From Nocardioides sp. zg-1230 (GTDB taxonomy: Bacteria > Actinomycetota > Actinomycetes > Propionibacteriales > Nocardioidaceae): DNA of 64,000 nt. Below the pieces are notes generated by a model. The model made no database searches and was not told where the DNA came from. It saw only the letters and a list, made by a program, of their open reading frames with translations. The DNA is taken from the NCBI RefSeq assembly GCF_013155335.1, contig NZ_JABJQZ010000002.1:496001-560000 (forward strand). Reading direction: 5' to 3'. Shown in pieces: positions 26,404-37,296 of the stretch (its first letter is position 1; the number at the start of each line of letters is the position of its first letter). Position numbers and translations under genes: made by a program.

Positions 26404-27077
26404 GGGGTCTCCTGGGAGTCGGTCGGGTCGGGGATCAGGTTGGCGAGGTTCTGCCAGGTGCGGAAGGCGACGTCGGCCGCCGCTTGCTCGTCGCCGCTGG
26501 CGCAGGCCTCCACCAGTCGCGCGTGGAGGTCGACCGACTCCGTGCCGGCGTGGCTGGCGAAGCGGCGGCGCTCGAGGCGGCGTACGACCGGGGTGAACTG
26601 GTCGAGCACCGTGGCCAGCGCCCGGTTGCCGGACACCTCGACGGCGACGCGGTGGAAGGCGTCGTCCGCGCTGAGCGCGGCGTCGGTGTCACCGGCACCG
26701 ATCGCCGCGGCGAAGCGCTCGTTGGCCTCGCGCATCCGGTCGAGGTCGCCCGCGGTGAGCCGGGCCACCGCCTCGGTGACGGCGAGCCGATGCATGGCGA
26801 CGACGACGGCGTGGGCCTCGCGCACCTCGGCGAGGTCGATCTCGGCGACGACGGTCGAGCGTCCCGGGGCCGACCTGACCAGGCCGGTGTCGCCGAGTCG
26901 CAGCAGCGCCTCGCGCACGGGCGTACGACTCACGCCGAGCCAGGCAGCGAGCTCGGTGTCGCGGACCACCTCGCCCGGCGCCAGCGTGCCGTCGACGATC
27001 GCGTCGCGGAGCCGGTCGTGGACGGTCTCGCGTAAGAGGCTGGGTCGCAGTGGGTTGGGGGACGTGGGCACCGGCAT
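26400..27077 (-). CDS. GntR/FadR-family (FCD) regulator of acdS
   Basis: A 225-residue regulator with an N-terminal winged helix ([44 protein letters not shown]) and a C-terminal FCD ligand domain. I start it at ATG 27077 (MPVPTSPN) because the 14-bp palindrome TGCAATATATTGCA begins at that codon and upstream sequence is repeat DNA. It is co-translated with acdS and presumably controls it and itself. Confidence 0.9.
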   Translation of the reverse strand: MPVPTSPNPLRPSLLRETVHDRLRDAIVDGTLAPGEVVRDTELAAWLGVSRTPVREALLRLGDTGLVRSAPGRSTVVAEIDLAEVREAHAVVVAMHRLAVTEAVARLTAGDLDRMREANERFAAAIGAGDTDAALSADDAFHRVAVEVSGNRALATVLDQFTPVVRRLERRRFASHAGTESVDLHARLVEACASGDEQAAADVAFRTWQNLANLIPDPTDSQETP

Positions 27078-27090
27078 GCAATATATTGCA
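27077..27090 (-). promoter_or_regulatory. Candidate GntR operator overlapping its own start
   Basis: A perfect 14-bp palindrome TGCAATATATTGCA, very AT-rich for its surroundings, touches the first base of the GntR start codon. FCD-type GntR proteins bind short AT-centred palindromes, so autoregulation is likely. Confidence 0.65.
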
Positions 27091-27115
27091 CATCGCAGGG
27101 CCGTTCCCGTCAAGC

Positions 27116-27210
27116 GGTAGTCCAGTGGCAAATGGTCGCGAATCTGCCGATCTGACGGCCGTTTCCCACTGGACTACCCACCCGTCGCGACCGTTGCCTA
27201 CTGGACTACC
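27116..27210. repeat. Inverted and direct repeats between the GntR and LLM genes
   Basis: GGTAGTCCAGTGG (27116-27128) is inverted as CCACTGGACTACC (27166-27178) and again as ACTGGACTACC (27200-27210). GGTCGCGA (27134-27141) and TCGCGACC (27185-27192) form a second inverted pair, so the whole block can fold as one long nested hairpin. Confidence 0.85.
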
Positions 27211-27270
27211 CCGGCCGGCGAGGGCGGTCAGGCCCGGGAACAACGCCGGTGGTTGAGCGTTGGACCAGGC

Positions 27271-28293
27271 ATGAAGAAGATCGGGTTCTTGAACTTCGGC
27301 CACTGGACCGACTCGCCGCAGTCCGCGGTGCGCTCGGCGTCGGACACCCTGCTGCAGTCGATCGACCTCGCGGTCGCGGCCGAGGAGCTCGGCGCGGACG
27401 GGGCGTACTTCCGGGTGCACCACTTCGCGCGCCAGCTCGCCTCGCCGTTCCCGCTGCTCGCCGCGGTCGGCGCGCGCACCAGCCGGATCGAGATCGGCAC
27501 CGGCGTGATCGACATGCGCTACGAGAACCCGCTCTACATGGCCGAGGACGCCGGGTCCGCCGACCTGATCGCGGGCGGCCGGCTCCAGCTCGGCATCAGC
27601 CGGGGATCACCGGAGCAGGTGATCGAGGGCTGGCGCTACTTCGGCTACGCCCCCGCCGCGGGCGAGGACCAGGCCGACATGGCCCGCCGCCACACCGAGG
27701 TGCTCCTGCAGGTGCTGGAGGGGGAGGGGTTCGCGCAGCCCAACCCGCGCCCGATGTTCCCCAACCCGCCCGGCCTGCTGCGCATCGAGCCGCACTCCGA
27801 GGGCCTGCGCGAGCGCATCTGGTGGGGTGCCGCCTCCGACGCCACCGCCCGCTGGGCGGCCGAGAAGGGGATGCACCTGATGAGCTCGACGCTCAAGGCC
27901 GACGAGACGGGCGAGCCCTTCCACGTCCAGCAGCGCAAGCAGATCGAGGTCTTCCGCGAGGCGTGGCGCGAGGCCGGCCACGAGGGTGAGCCCCGCGTGT
28001 CGGTGAGCCGGTCGATCATGCCGATCACCACCGACCTCGACCGGATGTACTTCGGCCACGAGGGCTCGAGCTCCGACCAGTTCGGCCAGATCGAGGCCAA
28101 CCTGCGCGCCGTCTTCGGCAAGACGTACGCCGCCGAGCCCGACGTGCTGGTCAAGGAGCTCGCCGACGACGAGGCGGTCGCCGCCGCCGACACCCTGCTG
28201 CTCACGGTGCCCAACCAGCTCGGCGTGGACTACAACGCCCACATCCTCGAGACGGTGCTCACCGACGTGGCGCCCGACCTCGGCTGGCGCTGA
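27271..28293 (+). CDS. LLM-class flavin-dependent oxidoreductase
   Basis: A 340-residue luciferase-like (bacterial luciferase superfamily) protein: KKIGFLNFGHW start, AEELGADGAYFRVHHFA, TSRIEIGTGVIDMRYENPL, GRLQLGISRGSPEQ. It uses FMN or F420; the substrate is unknown. ATG 27271 fits the family start. It is divergent from the GntR-acdS operon. Confidence 0.88.
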   Translation: MKKIGFLNFGHWTDSPQSAVRSASDTLLQSIDLAVAAEELGADGAYFRVHHFARQLASPFPLLAAVGARTSRIEIGTGVIDMRYENPLYMAEDAGSADLIAGGRLQLGISRGSPEQVIEGWRYFGYAPAAGEDQADMARRHTEVLLQVLEGEGFAQPNPRPMFPNPPGLLRIEPHSEGLRERIWWGAASDATARWAAEKGMHLMSSTLKADETGEPFHVQQRKQIEVFREAWREAGHEGEPRVSVSRSIMPITTDLDRMYFGHEGSSSDQFGQIEANLRAVFGKTYAAEPDVLVKELADDEAVAAADTLLLTVPNQLGVDYNAHILETVLTDVAPDLGWR

Positions 28294-28311
28294 CGCCTCA
28301 CGCCGCGCAGG

Positions 28312-29301
28312 TCACGACGGGGCGGCCGCCCGCAGCTTCTCCAGCAGCGGGCCGGCCGCCTCGCTGATGAAGCGGTCCTGCCCCTCGTCGCCGACCTGGA
28401 CGAGGGCCACGTCGGTGAAGCCCGCCTCCCAGTAGGCCGAGACCGCCTCCACGATCTTGTCGAGGTCGGGGCCGCAGGGGATCGACCCGGCGACGTCCTC
28501 GGGGCGGACGTACGTCGTCGCGCCGGAGAATCCGGCCGGGGTGGGCAGGTCGGCGTTGACCGACCAGCCGCCGGCGAACCAACGGAACTGCTCGTGCGCC
28601 CGCTTGACGGCGGTGTCCTCGTCGGGGTCCCAGCAGATCGGGATCTGTCCGACGGCGCGAGCCTCCCGGCCGATCCGCGGGGCGCCCTCGACCTCGTTCC
28701 ACGACTCGACGATCTCGGCCTTCGGCTCGACAGCAACCAGGTGGTCGCTCAGCGGCGCGAAACGCTCGATCGCCCGGTCGCCGGCAACGGCGACGCCGAT
28801 GTCGACGCCCTGCTCGGGGAGGTCCCAGATGCGGGCGGAGTCGACCTGGAAGAAGTCGCCCCGGTGGTCGACCAGCTCGCCCGTGTGCAGCGCGCGGATC
28901 ACCTCGATGGCCTCGGCGAGCATGTCCTGGCGCTCGGCGATCGCGGGCCAGCCCTCACCCACGACGTGCTCGTTGAGGTTCTCGCCGCTGCCCAGCCCGA
29001 GGACGAAGCGGCCCTCGGCGAGGATCTGCAGCGTTGCGGCCTTCTGCGCCACGACGGCGGGGTGGTAGCGCAGGGTCGGGCACGTCACGTAGGTCATCAG
29101 GCCCACGCGCTCGGTCGCCTGTGCCACGGCACCCAGCGTCGTCCAGGCGTACGGTGCGTGCCCCTGCTCGGTGAGCCACGGCGAGTAGTGGTCGCTCATC
29201 ACCTCGAAGTCGAAGCCGGCCTGCTCGGCGGCGACGGCGTACGACACCAGCTCCCGCGGGCCGCTCTGCTCGGTCATCAGCGTGTATCCGAAGCGCGTCA
29301 T
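28312..29301 (-). CDS. F420-dependent LLM-class oxidoreductase (TIGR03557-like)
   Basis: A 329-residue F420-type enzyme related to glucose-6-phosphate dehydrogenase Fgd: FGYTLMTEQSGPRELVSYAVAAEQAGFDF, SDHYSPWLTEQGHAPYAWTTLGA, VTCPTLRYHPAVVAQKAAT, GRFVLGLGSGENLNEHVVG. Many actinobacteria have several of these; the substrate is unknown. Upstream 82 bases separate it from a divergent small gene. Confidence 0.9.
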   Translation of the reverse strand: MTRFGYTLMTEQSGPRELVSYAVAAEQAGFDFEVMSDHYSPWLTEQGHAPYAWTTLGAVAQATERVGLMTYVTCPTLRYHPAVVAQKAATLQILAEGRFVLGLGSGENLNEHVVGEGWPAIAERQDMLAEAIEVIRALHTGELVDHRGDFFQVDSARIWDLPEQGVDIGVAVAGDRAIERFAPLSDHLVAVEPKAEIVESWNEVEGAPRIGREARAVGQIPICWDPDEDTAVKRAHEQFRWFAGGWSVNADLPTPAGFSGATTYVRPEDVAGSIPCGPDLDKIVEAVSAYWEAGFTDVALVQVGDEGQDRFISEAAGPLLEKLRAAAPS

Positions 29302-29383
29302 CCTGCGACCGTAGCCAGCCGCCCGGGGCCACCCACCGCCCGAACAGGTGAGCCGCTCAGGTGGCCGGTGCTTGTCTGGACGC

Positions 29384-29596
29384 ATGGACACCTCAGACGG
29401 ACAGGACAAGAAGACCGACCAGGACGGCCAGGAGGGCCAGGTCTCCGAGATGGCAGCGGACGCCCCGGAGCCGATCAGCTCCGGCGACTCCGTGGCCGGC
29501 CAGCCCGACCCGCAGCCCGGTGAGGTCGACGAGGGCTCGCAGGGACCCAACGCGATCCCGGACGACCCCACGGGCGAGCACCCCCACAAGCCCTGA
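29384..29596 (+). CDS. Small acidic hydrophilic protein
   Basis: A 70-residue protein without hydrophobic segments, rich in Asp, Glu, Gln, Gly and Pro (SDGQDKKTDQDGQEGQ; GEVDEGSQGPNAIPDDP). It is probably disordered. No clear ribosome site precedes the ATG; it is called from codon bias and its separation from neighbours. Function unknown. Confidence 0.55.
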   Translation: MDTSDGQDKKTDQDGQEGQVSEMAADAPEPISSGDSVAGQPDPQPGEVDEGSQGPNAIPDDPTGEHPHKP

Positions 29597-29615
29597 CCTG
29601 CGGTAGAACGGCCCC

Positions 29616-30272
29616 ATGAGCAAGCCAGTGATCGTGGTGGTGGGCGCCGGGCCGGGCGTGAGCGGGTCGGTGGCACGCCGATTCGCCGACGAGGGCTACG
29701 ACGTGGCGCTCCTCGGCCAGGACCAGCACGTGCTGGACCAGCTGGCCGCCGACCTCGGCGCCCGCGGTGCCGCAGTGGGCCATGCGTGCGCCGACGTCAC
29801 CGACGAGCAGGCCGCACGCGACGCCGTACGCCGCTTCGGTGAGCACACCGGGCGCATCGACGTCCTGCACTTCAACCCCAGTGCCTTCCGCGAGAAGGAC
29901 CCGCTGACCCTCACGGTCGAGGAGCTCCTCGAGGACGTCGCGCTCGGCGTGGGCGCCCTGCTCAGCGTCGTGCAGGCCGCCCGACCCTTCATGTCCGCAG
30001 ACGGGCGGATCAGCGTCACCGGCAGCATGGCGGCCGACGACCCGTGGGAGGGCGCGGCGTCGCTGGGCGTGCAGAAGGCGGGCGTGCGCAACCTCGTGCA
30101 CAGCATCGACAAGACCCTGTCCGGCGACGGCATCCGCGCGGTGTCGGTGACGGTGCGCGGGGCGCTCTCGCGCGAGGGCGCCTTCACTCCCGACCGGGTG
30201 GCCGACGCGATCTGGGACGCGGTCGCGAGGCCGGACGCAGACTGGAGCAGCGAGGTCGCCTTCGAAGGCTAG
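29616..30272 (+). CDS. SDR-family protein lacking the catalytic Tyr
   Basis: A 218-residue Rossmann-fold short-chain dehydrogenase-like protein. The NAD(P) motif is present in variant form (VVVGAGPGVSGSVARRFADEG), with DVTDEQ and a Ser in ITGSMA-type context (SVTGSMAAD). At the YxxxK position it reads LGVQK, so Lys is kept but Tyr is Leu. It may be a non-catalytic binder or use another residue. Confidence 0.82.
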   Translation: MSKPVIVVVGAGPGVSGSVARRFADEGYDVALLGQDQHVLDQLAADLGARGAAVGHACADVTDEQAARDAVRRFGEHTGRIDVLHFNPSAFREKDPLTLTVEELLEDVALGVGALLSVVQAARPFMSADGRISVTGSMAADDPWEGAASLGVQKAGVRNLVHSIDKTLSGDGIRAVSVTVRGALSREGAFTPDRVADAIWDAVARPDADWSSEVAFEG

Positions 30273-30282
30273 TCTCGAGGAC

Positions 30283-30714
30283 GTGCAGCCGATCCATCCC
30301 TCCCGTCGTGCGACCCGCCGCCTCGCCGCGCTGGGGTCGGCGGCCGTGCTGCTCGTCGGAGCCGCGGCCTGCGGGGCGGACGAGACCTCCGAGCCTGCTG
30401 GCGCATCGTCGTCGGCCTCGGACGGCGCGGCGCCGATTCCGGCCGCCGACGCGCTCGCGCGGGTCGCGGACGGCGCCGAGGTCGTCGACGTACGCACCGC
30501 CGAGGAGTTCGACTCCGGCCACCTCGACGGCGCGGTCAACATCGACTACCAGGCGGCTGACTTCGCCGAGCGGATCTCCGAGCTGCCCCGCGAGGAGTCC
30601 TACGTCGTCTACTGCGCGTCGGGTCGTCGCGCGACCGGCGCGGTCGAGCAGATGCGCGACCTCGGGTTCACCGACGTCGTCAACGGCGGGGGCTACGCCG
30701 ACCTCGCCGGCTGA
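30283..30714 (+). CDS. Rhodanese-domain lipoprotein
   Basis: A 143-residue exported lipoprotein: signal and lipobox (LLVGAAACG), a Ser/Ala linker, then one rhodanese domain (VVDVRTAEEFDSGHLDGAVNIDY) with the active Cys in YCASGRRATGA. It probably handles sulfur or thiols at the cell surface. GTG start, ten bases after the SDR-like gene. Confidence 0.87.
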   Translation: MQPIHPSRRATRRLAALGSAAVLLVGAAACGADETSEPAGASSSASDGAAPIPAADALARVADGAEVVDVRTAEEFDSGHLDGAVNIDYQAADFAERISELPREESYVVYCASGRRATGAVEQMRDLGFTDVVNGGGYADLAG

Positions 30715-30723
30715 CCCGGCGGG

Positions 30724-30942
30724 TCAGCGCTTGCGACCCCAGAGCAGGTAGGCGATCGGCCCGACGGGCTGCACCGACAGGGCCGGGACCCAGAGCAGCT
30801 TGGGTCCGCGCACGAGCTCGGCGGGGCGCTGCTTGAGATCCTTGGCGCACCACGCGGTGACGGCGACCTCCACGATCCCGGCCACGGCGACGAGCTTCTT
30901 CTGCGCGGGCGTCATGTCGCCCCAGGACTTCTTCTGTGCCAT
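30724..30942 (-). CDS. Small membrane protein with PLDc_N-like segment
   Basis: A 72-residue protein: a basic N-terminus (MAQKKSWGDMTPAQKK), one TM (LVAVAGIVEVAVTAWCA), and a C-terminal PALSVQPVGPIAYLLWGRKR hairpin like the PLDc_N domain (PF13396). It converges on the rhodanese gene. Function unknown. Confidence 0.68.
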   Translation of the reverse strand: MAQKKSWGDMTPAQKKLVAVAGIVEVAVTAWCAKDLKQRPAELVRGPKLLWVPALSVQPVGPIAYLLWGRKR

Positions 30943-30974
30943 GGCCCCGAACCTACCGGGCGCCGGCATGGTGA

Positions 30975-31274
30975 TCACGCACCGCCGAGCCCGTTGATCA
31001 ACAGCCAGGAGACGACGACGCCGGCGAACGCCGCGGCCAGGCCCCACCAGGCGCCCGTCAGCGCGCGGCGCCCGGTCGGCGCGCCCTCGCGGGCCAGGCC
31101 GGGCAGCGCGATCGTGACCGCCGCGCCGACAGCGGCCATGGCGAGCAGCTGCACCGGGACGATCCAGTTCTCCGTGCCCGGGTCGTCGAGGACGTACGCC
31201 GTCGCCGGCAGGCTGAGCATCCCCAGGACCAGCAGCACGACGATCCCGACGAGGCGCTGCGCTGACCGGCTCAC
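30975..31274 (-). CDS. Three-TM hypothetical membrane protein
   Basis: A 99-residue protein with hydrophobic segments at about 8-28, 40-60 and 75-95. No family recognised. It lies between a small membrane protein gene and paaZ, all on the minus strand. Confidence 0.6.
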   Translation of the reverse strand: MSRSAQRLVGIVVLLVLGMLSLPATAYVLDDPGTENWIVPVQLLAMAAVGAAVTIALPGLAREGAPTGRRALTGAWWGLAAAFAGVVVSWLLINGLGGA

Positions 31275-31290
31275 GGCGCGAGGGTAGTGC

Positions 31291-33321
<2,031 letters not shown>

Positions 33322-33406
33322 GGGGGACTCCCTCGAAGTCGGGTCGGCGTCGGGTGGGGGCCGCGGTGTTTGCGTGCCCGGGGTGACGGGTGACACACTA
33401 ATAGCA

Positions 33407-33418
33407 GACCGATCGGTC
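33407..33418. promoter_or_regulatory. Palindromic operator in the paaZ-paaA divergent promoter
   Basis: GACCGATCGGTC is a perfect 12-bp palindrome next to AT-rich CTAATAGC and AGTAAAT. TetR-type PaaR repressors bind sites of this shape, so this is a candidate switch for both directions. Confidence 0.6.
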
Positions 33419-33453
33419 AGTAAATGTGGTCGCAGACCCACGTCGGAGGACGC

Positions 33454-34422
33454 ATGACACTCACGCAGACGCCGCCCGCGGGCGATCTCGAGGCCGGCTT
33501 CGAGGCCACGATCGCGCGCAACGAGCGGATCGAGCCCCGCGACTGGATGCCGGAGGGCTACCGCAAGACCCTCGTGCGCCAGATCGCCCAGCACGCGCAC
33601 AGCGAGATCATCGGCATGCAGCCCGAGGGGAACTGGATCACCCGGGCGCCCAGCCTGCGCCGCAAGGCGATCCTGCTCGCCAAGGTCCAGGACGAGGCCG
33701 GGCACGGGCTCTACCTCTACTCCGCGGCCGAGACCCTCGGCGTCTCCCGGCTCGAGCTCACGGAGCTGCTGATCGCCGGCAAGCAGAAGTACTCCTCGAT
33801 CTTCAACTACCCGACGCTGTCCTACGCCGACGTCGGCACGATCGGCTGGCTGGTCGACGGCGCCGCGATCTGCAACCAGGTGCCGCTGTGCCGCACCTCC
33901 TACGGTCCCTACGGCCGCGCGATGATCCGCGTGTGCAAGGAGGAGTCCTTCCACCAGCGCCAGGGCTACGAGCTGCTCGCCACCATGATGCGCGGCACCG
34001 ACGAGCAGCGCGCCATGGTGCAGGAGTCGGTCGACCGCTTCTGGTGGCCGGCGCTGATGATGTTCGGCCCGCCCGACGACGCCTCGCCCAACACCGCCCA
34101 GTCGATGGCGTGGGGCATCAAGCGCCACACCAACGACGAGCTGCGGCAGAAGTTCGTCGACATGTCCGTGCCGCAGGCCGAGGCCCTCGGCGTCACGCTC
34201 CCCGACCCCGAGCTCCGGTGGAACGAGGAGCGCGGCCACCACGACTTCGGCCAGCCCGACTGGGACGAGTTCATGGAGGGCGTGAAGGGCAACGGCCCCT
34301 GCAACGCGCAGCGGATGGCCCACCGCCGCCGCGCCCACGAGGACGGCGCCTGGGTGCGGGAGGCCGCGACGGCGTACGCCGCCAAGCAGCGGGCGGCCGG
34401 GCAGAGGAAGGCGAACGCATGA
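33454..34422 (+). CDS. paaA: 1,2-phenylacetyl-CoA epoxidase, catalytic subunit A
   Basis: A 322-residue di-iron oxygenase subunit that epoxidises the ring of phenylacetyl-CoA. Ferritin-like di-iron motifs are visible: a Glu and His pair in [11 protein letters not shown] / [17 protein letters not shown] and the second set in [20 protein letters not shown] precedes the ATG by four to five bases. First gene of paaABCDEI. Confidence 0.96.
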   Translation: MTLTQTPPAGDLEAGFEATIARNERIEPRDWMPEGYRKTLVRQIAQHAHSEIIGMQPEGNWITRAPSLRRKAILLAKVQDEAGHGLYLYSAAETLGVSRLELTELLIAGKQKYSSIFNYPTLSYADVGTIGWLVDGAAICNQVPLCRTSYGPYGRAMIRVCKEESFHQRQGYELLATMMRGTDEQRAMVQESVDRFWWPALMMFGPPDDASPNTAQSMAWGIKRHTNDELRQKFVDMSVPQAEALGVTLPDPELRWNEERGHHDFGQPDWDEFMEGVKGNGPCNAQRMAHRRRAHEDGAWVREAATAYAAKQRAAGQRKANA

Positions 34423-34781
34423 GCGAGCTCTCCGCCGAGGGCGGCCACGGGGCCGTGCCGCTGAAGGACGTCCCGACCGGGCAGGGGGTGACCCCTCCGG
34501 AGCCCGAGTGGCCGCTCTACGAGGTCTTCGTCCGTGGCAAGCGCGGCCTCAACCACGTCCACGTCGGCTCCCTGCACGCCGCCGACGACCGGATGGCGCT
34601 GCTCCACGCCCGCGACGTCTACACACGCCGCAACGAGGGCGTGAGCATCTGGGTGGTGCGCGCCGACGCGATCACCGCCTCGAGCCCCGACGAGAAGGAC
34701 CCGATGTTCGCCCCCAGCGGCGACAAGGTCTACCGCCACCCGACGTTCTACGCCATCGCCGACAACGTCCCCCACATGTGA
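34419..34781 (+). CDS. paaB: 1,2-phenylacetyl-CoA epoxidase, subunit B
   Basis: A 120-residue small subunit. The family core is [41 protein letters not shown]. The N-terminal 25 residues are a variable extension. ATG overlaps the paaA stop by four bases. Confidence 0.95.
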   Translation: MSELSAEGGHGAVPLKDVPTGQGVTPPEPEWPLYEVFVRGKRGLNHVHVGSLHAADDRMALLHARDVYTRRNEGVSIWVVRADAITASSPDEKDPMFAPSGDKVYRHPTFYAIADNVPHM

Positions 34782-34792
34782 TGGAGGACCAC

Positions 34793-35719
34793 GTGCACAC
34801 GACGCCCGAGGACGAGCACGACAACGCCTACGCCGGCCTGCTCGTCAACGACGCCCACTGGGCCTTCGGCACCGACTTCGAGGACCCGCTGGCCGGCGTC
34901 GACACGACCATCCCCGAGGGCGTCGACGCGCCCACGCTGGCGGCGTACGCCCTGATGCTGGGCGACGACGCGCTGGTGATGTCGCACCGGATCTCGGAGT
35001 GGACCAGCAACGCGCCCGACCTCGAGGACGACATCGCGCTGTCCAACATCGCGCTCGACCTGCTCGGCCAGGCGCGGCTCCTGCTCGCCCGCGCGGCGAA
35101 GGCCGACGAGTCGGTCGTCCCGCGGCTGCCCGAGGGCTCGCCGGCACCGCCCGAGGACGCGCTCGCGTTCTTCCGCGAGGCCCACGAGTTCCGCAACGTG
35201 CGGCTCACCGAGCTCGTCAACGGCGACTTCGCGGAGGCGACCGTCCGGGTGCTGCTGTTCTCGGTCTGGCGGCTCGCGACCTTCGAGCGCCTGCGCTCCA
35301 GCCGCGACCACGTGCTCGCGGCCGTCGCGGCCAAGGGCGTCAAGGAGCTGGCCTACCACCGCGACTACTCGGCGCGCTGGTTCGTCACGCTCGCGCAGGG
35401 CACCGACGAGTCGCGCCGCCGGCTGCTCGCCGCGCTCGACGGGCTGTGGCCGCTGTGGCCGGAGCTCTTCGACACCCACCCCGTCGAGGCGGCGGCCGCC
35501 GCTTCAGGCGTCGGCGTCGACCCGGCATCGGTCCGCGAGGCCGCCGAGGACGTGCTCGACCAGGTGCTCATCGCAGCCGGCGTGCCGCGCCCCGAGGCGC
35601 CCCGCCGGGCCGGGGTGCTGGGCCGCACGGGTCGCGACGGGATGCACGGCGAGCCGCTGAGCCGCATGCTCGCCGAGATGCAGTCCGTGGCTCGCGCCCA
35701 CCCGCTGGGTCAGTGGTGA
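34793..35719 (+). CDS. paaC: 1,2-phenylacetyl-CoA epoxidase, subunit C
   Basis: A 308-residue ferritin-like structural subunit paired with PaaA (LMLGDDALVMSHRISEWTSNAPDLEDDIALSNIALDLLGQAR; FREAHEFRNVRL; KGVKELAYHRDYSARWFVTLAQGTDES). I prefer GTG 34793, which has GGAGG at good spacing; an ATG at 34781 overlapping the paaB stop has none. Confidence 0.95.
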   Translation: MHTTPEDEHDNAYAGLLVNDAHWAFGTDFEDPLAGVDTTIPEGVDAPTLAAYALMLGDDALVMSHRISEWTSNAPDLEDDIALSNIALDLLGQARLLLARAAKADESVVPRLPEGSPAPPEDALAFFREAHEFRNVRLTELVNGDFAEATVRVLLFSVWRLATFERLRSSRDHVLAAVAAKGVKELAYHRDYSARWFVTLAQGTDESRRRLLAALDGLWPLWPELFDTHPVEAAAAASGVGVDPASVREAAEDVLDQVLIAAGVPRPEAPRRAGVLGRTGRDGMHGEPLSRMLAEMQSVARAHPLGQW

Positions 35720-35733
35720 CGGGAGTGAGGCTG

Positions 35734-36237
35734 ATGAGTCGTACGACGGAGCGCGCGCGTCGCGTGGCCGAGCGGGTCACGGACCCCGAGCTGCCCATGC
35801 TCACCCTGGCCGACCTCGGCGTGCTCCGCGACGTCGACGTGGTGGGCGACTCCCACGTCGTCGTCGACATCACCCCGACCTACTCCGGCTGCCCGGCGAT
35901 GGCGGCGATGCGCGACGACCTCGTCCGCGAGCTGCAGGGCGCCGGGTTCGACCGCGTCGAGGTGCGGGTCAGCCTCGACCCGGCCTGGACCACCGACTGG
36001 ATCACGCCCGAGGGCCGGACGGCCCTTGCCGCGGCCGGCATCTCCCCGCCCGGCCCGGCGCCGTCGACGTCCGGCCCGATCCCGCTGACCCTCCTCCCGA
36101 CCGCCCGCCAGGTGCGCTGTCCGCAGTGCGACTCACCCGCCACCGAGCTGGTCTCGGAGTTCGGCTCGACCGCCTGCAAGGCGCAGTACCGCTGCACGTC
36201 CTGCCTCGAGCCGTTCGACCACGTAAAGGAGATCTGA
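35734..36237 (+). CDS. paaD: 1,2-phenylacetyl-CoA epoxidase, subunit D (MIP18/SufT-like)
   Basis: A 167-residue maturation-type subunit: N-terminal DUF59/MIP18 fold (RVTDPELPMLTLADLGVL, TPTYSGCPAM) and C-terminal zinc-binding CPQC ... CTSC pair. It probably helps insert Fe-S or mature the complex. GTG starts at 35716 and 35725 are alternatives; ATG 35734 has AGTGAGG before it. Confidence 0.93.
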   Translation: MSRTTERARRVAERVTDPELPMLTLADLGVLRDVDVVGDSHVVVDITPTYSGCPAMAAMRDDLVRELQGAGFDRVEVRVSLDPAWTTDWITPEGRTALAAAGISPPGPAPSTSGPIPLTLLPTARQVRCPQCDSPATELVSEFGSTACKAQYRCTSCLEPFDHVKEI

Positions 36238-36240
36238 GTC

Positions 36241-37296
36241 GTGGCAACCACCTTCCACCGGCTGACGGTGCGCGACGTCGAGCCGCTGACCGACGACTCG
36301 GCCGCGGTCACCTTCGACGTGCCCGACGACCTGCGCGAGCTGTTCGCCTTCGAGCCGGGGGAGTCGCTGACGCTGCGCCGGGTCGTCGACGGCGTCGAGC
36401 ACCGCCGCTCCTACTCCATCTGCGCCCCGGCCGGGGCAGCTCCGCGCATCGGCGTGCGCGAGATCCCCGGCGGGATGTTCTCCTCCTGGCTCATCCACGA
36501 CGTCGGCCCGGGGGAGCCTGTCGAGGTGGCCCCGCCGACCGGCAGCTTCCGCGCCGACCCGGCCAGCCCCGGCCGCCACCTGTGCATCGCCGCCGGTTCC
36601 GGGATCACGCCGATGCTCTCGATCGCGGCGTCGGTGCTGGCCAACCCGGCCAGCAGCGTCACGCTGCTCTACGGCAACCGCGAGACCACCTCGGTGATGT
36701 TCGCCGAGGAGCTGAGCGACCTCAAGAACCTCCACGGCCCGCGCTTCGACCTCGTCCACGTGCTCTCGCGCGAGCCCCGCGACGTCGAGCTGTTCTCCGG
36801 GCGCCTCGACGCCGACCGGCTCCGCCGCCTGCTGCCGCTGAAGGTGCACCTCGCCTCGGTCGACCACGTCTGGCTCTGCGGCCCGCACGGCCTCATCGAC
36901 GACGCGCGCACCGTGCTGGCCGAGCTCGGCGTGCCGAAGGAGAAGGTGCACTTCGAGCTCTTCTACGTCGACGAGCCGCCGCCGGAGCTCCGGCACGCCG
37001 ACCGGGTGGTCGAGGGCGTGACCAGCGACGTGACCGTGGTGCTCGACGGACGTACGACGACCACGCCGATGCCGCGCAACGCGACCGTGCTCGACTCCGC
37101 TCAGGCCGTGCGCAGCGACCTGCCGTTCGCCTGCAAGGGCGGCGTGTGCGGCACCTGCCGGGCCAAGGTGGTCGAGGGCGAGGTCGAGATGGTGCGCAAC
37201 TACGCCCTCGAGCCCGAGGAGGTCGAGCAGCAGTTCGTGCTGACCTGCCAGACCTACCCCGTCAGCGACGCCGTCACCGTCGACTTCGATGCCTGA
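36241..37296 (+). CDS. paaE: 1,2-phenylacetyl-CoA epoxidase, reductase subunit E
   Basis: A 351-residue reductase that passes electrons from NADPH to PaaA. It has an FAD-binding ferredoxin-reductase fold (RRSYSICAPAG, ITPMLSIAASVL) and a C-terminal plant-type [2Fe-2S] ferredoxin with CKGGVCGTC and a late Cys in LTCQTYP. GTG 36241 lies three bases after the paaD stop. Confidence 0.95.
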   Translation: MATTFHRLTVRDVEPLTDDSAAVTFDVPDDLRELFAFEPGESLTLRRVVDGVEHRRSYSICAPAGAAPRIGVREIPGGMFSSWLIHDVGPGEPVEVAPPTGSFRADPASPGRHLCIAAGSGITPMLSIAASVLANPASSVTLLYGNRETTSVMFAEELSDLKNLHGPRFDLVHVLSREPRDVELFSGRLDADRLRRLLPLKVHLASVDHVWLCGPHGLIDDARTVLAELGVPKEKVHFELFYVDEPPPELRHADRVVEGVTSDVTVVLDGRTTTTPMPRNATVLDSAQAVRSDLPFACKGGVCGTCRAKVVEGEVEMVRNYALEPEEVEQQFVLTCQTYPVSDAVTVDFDA

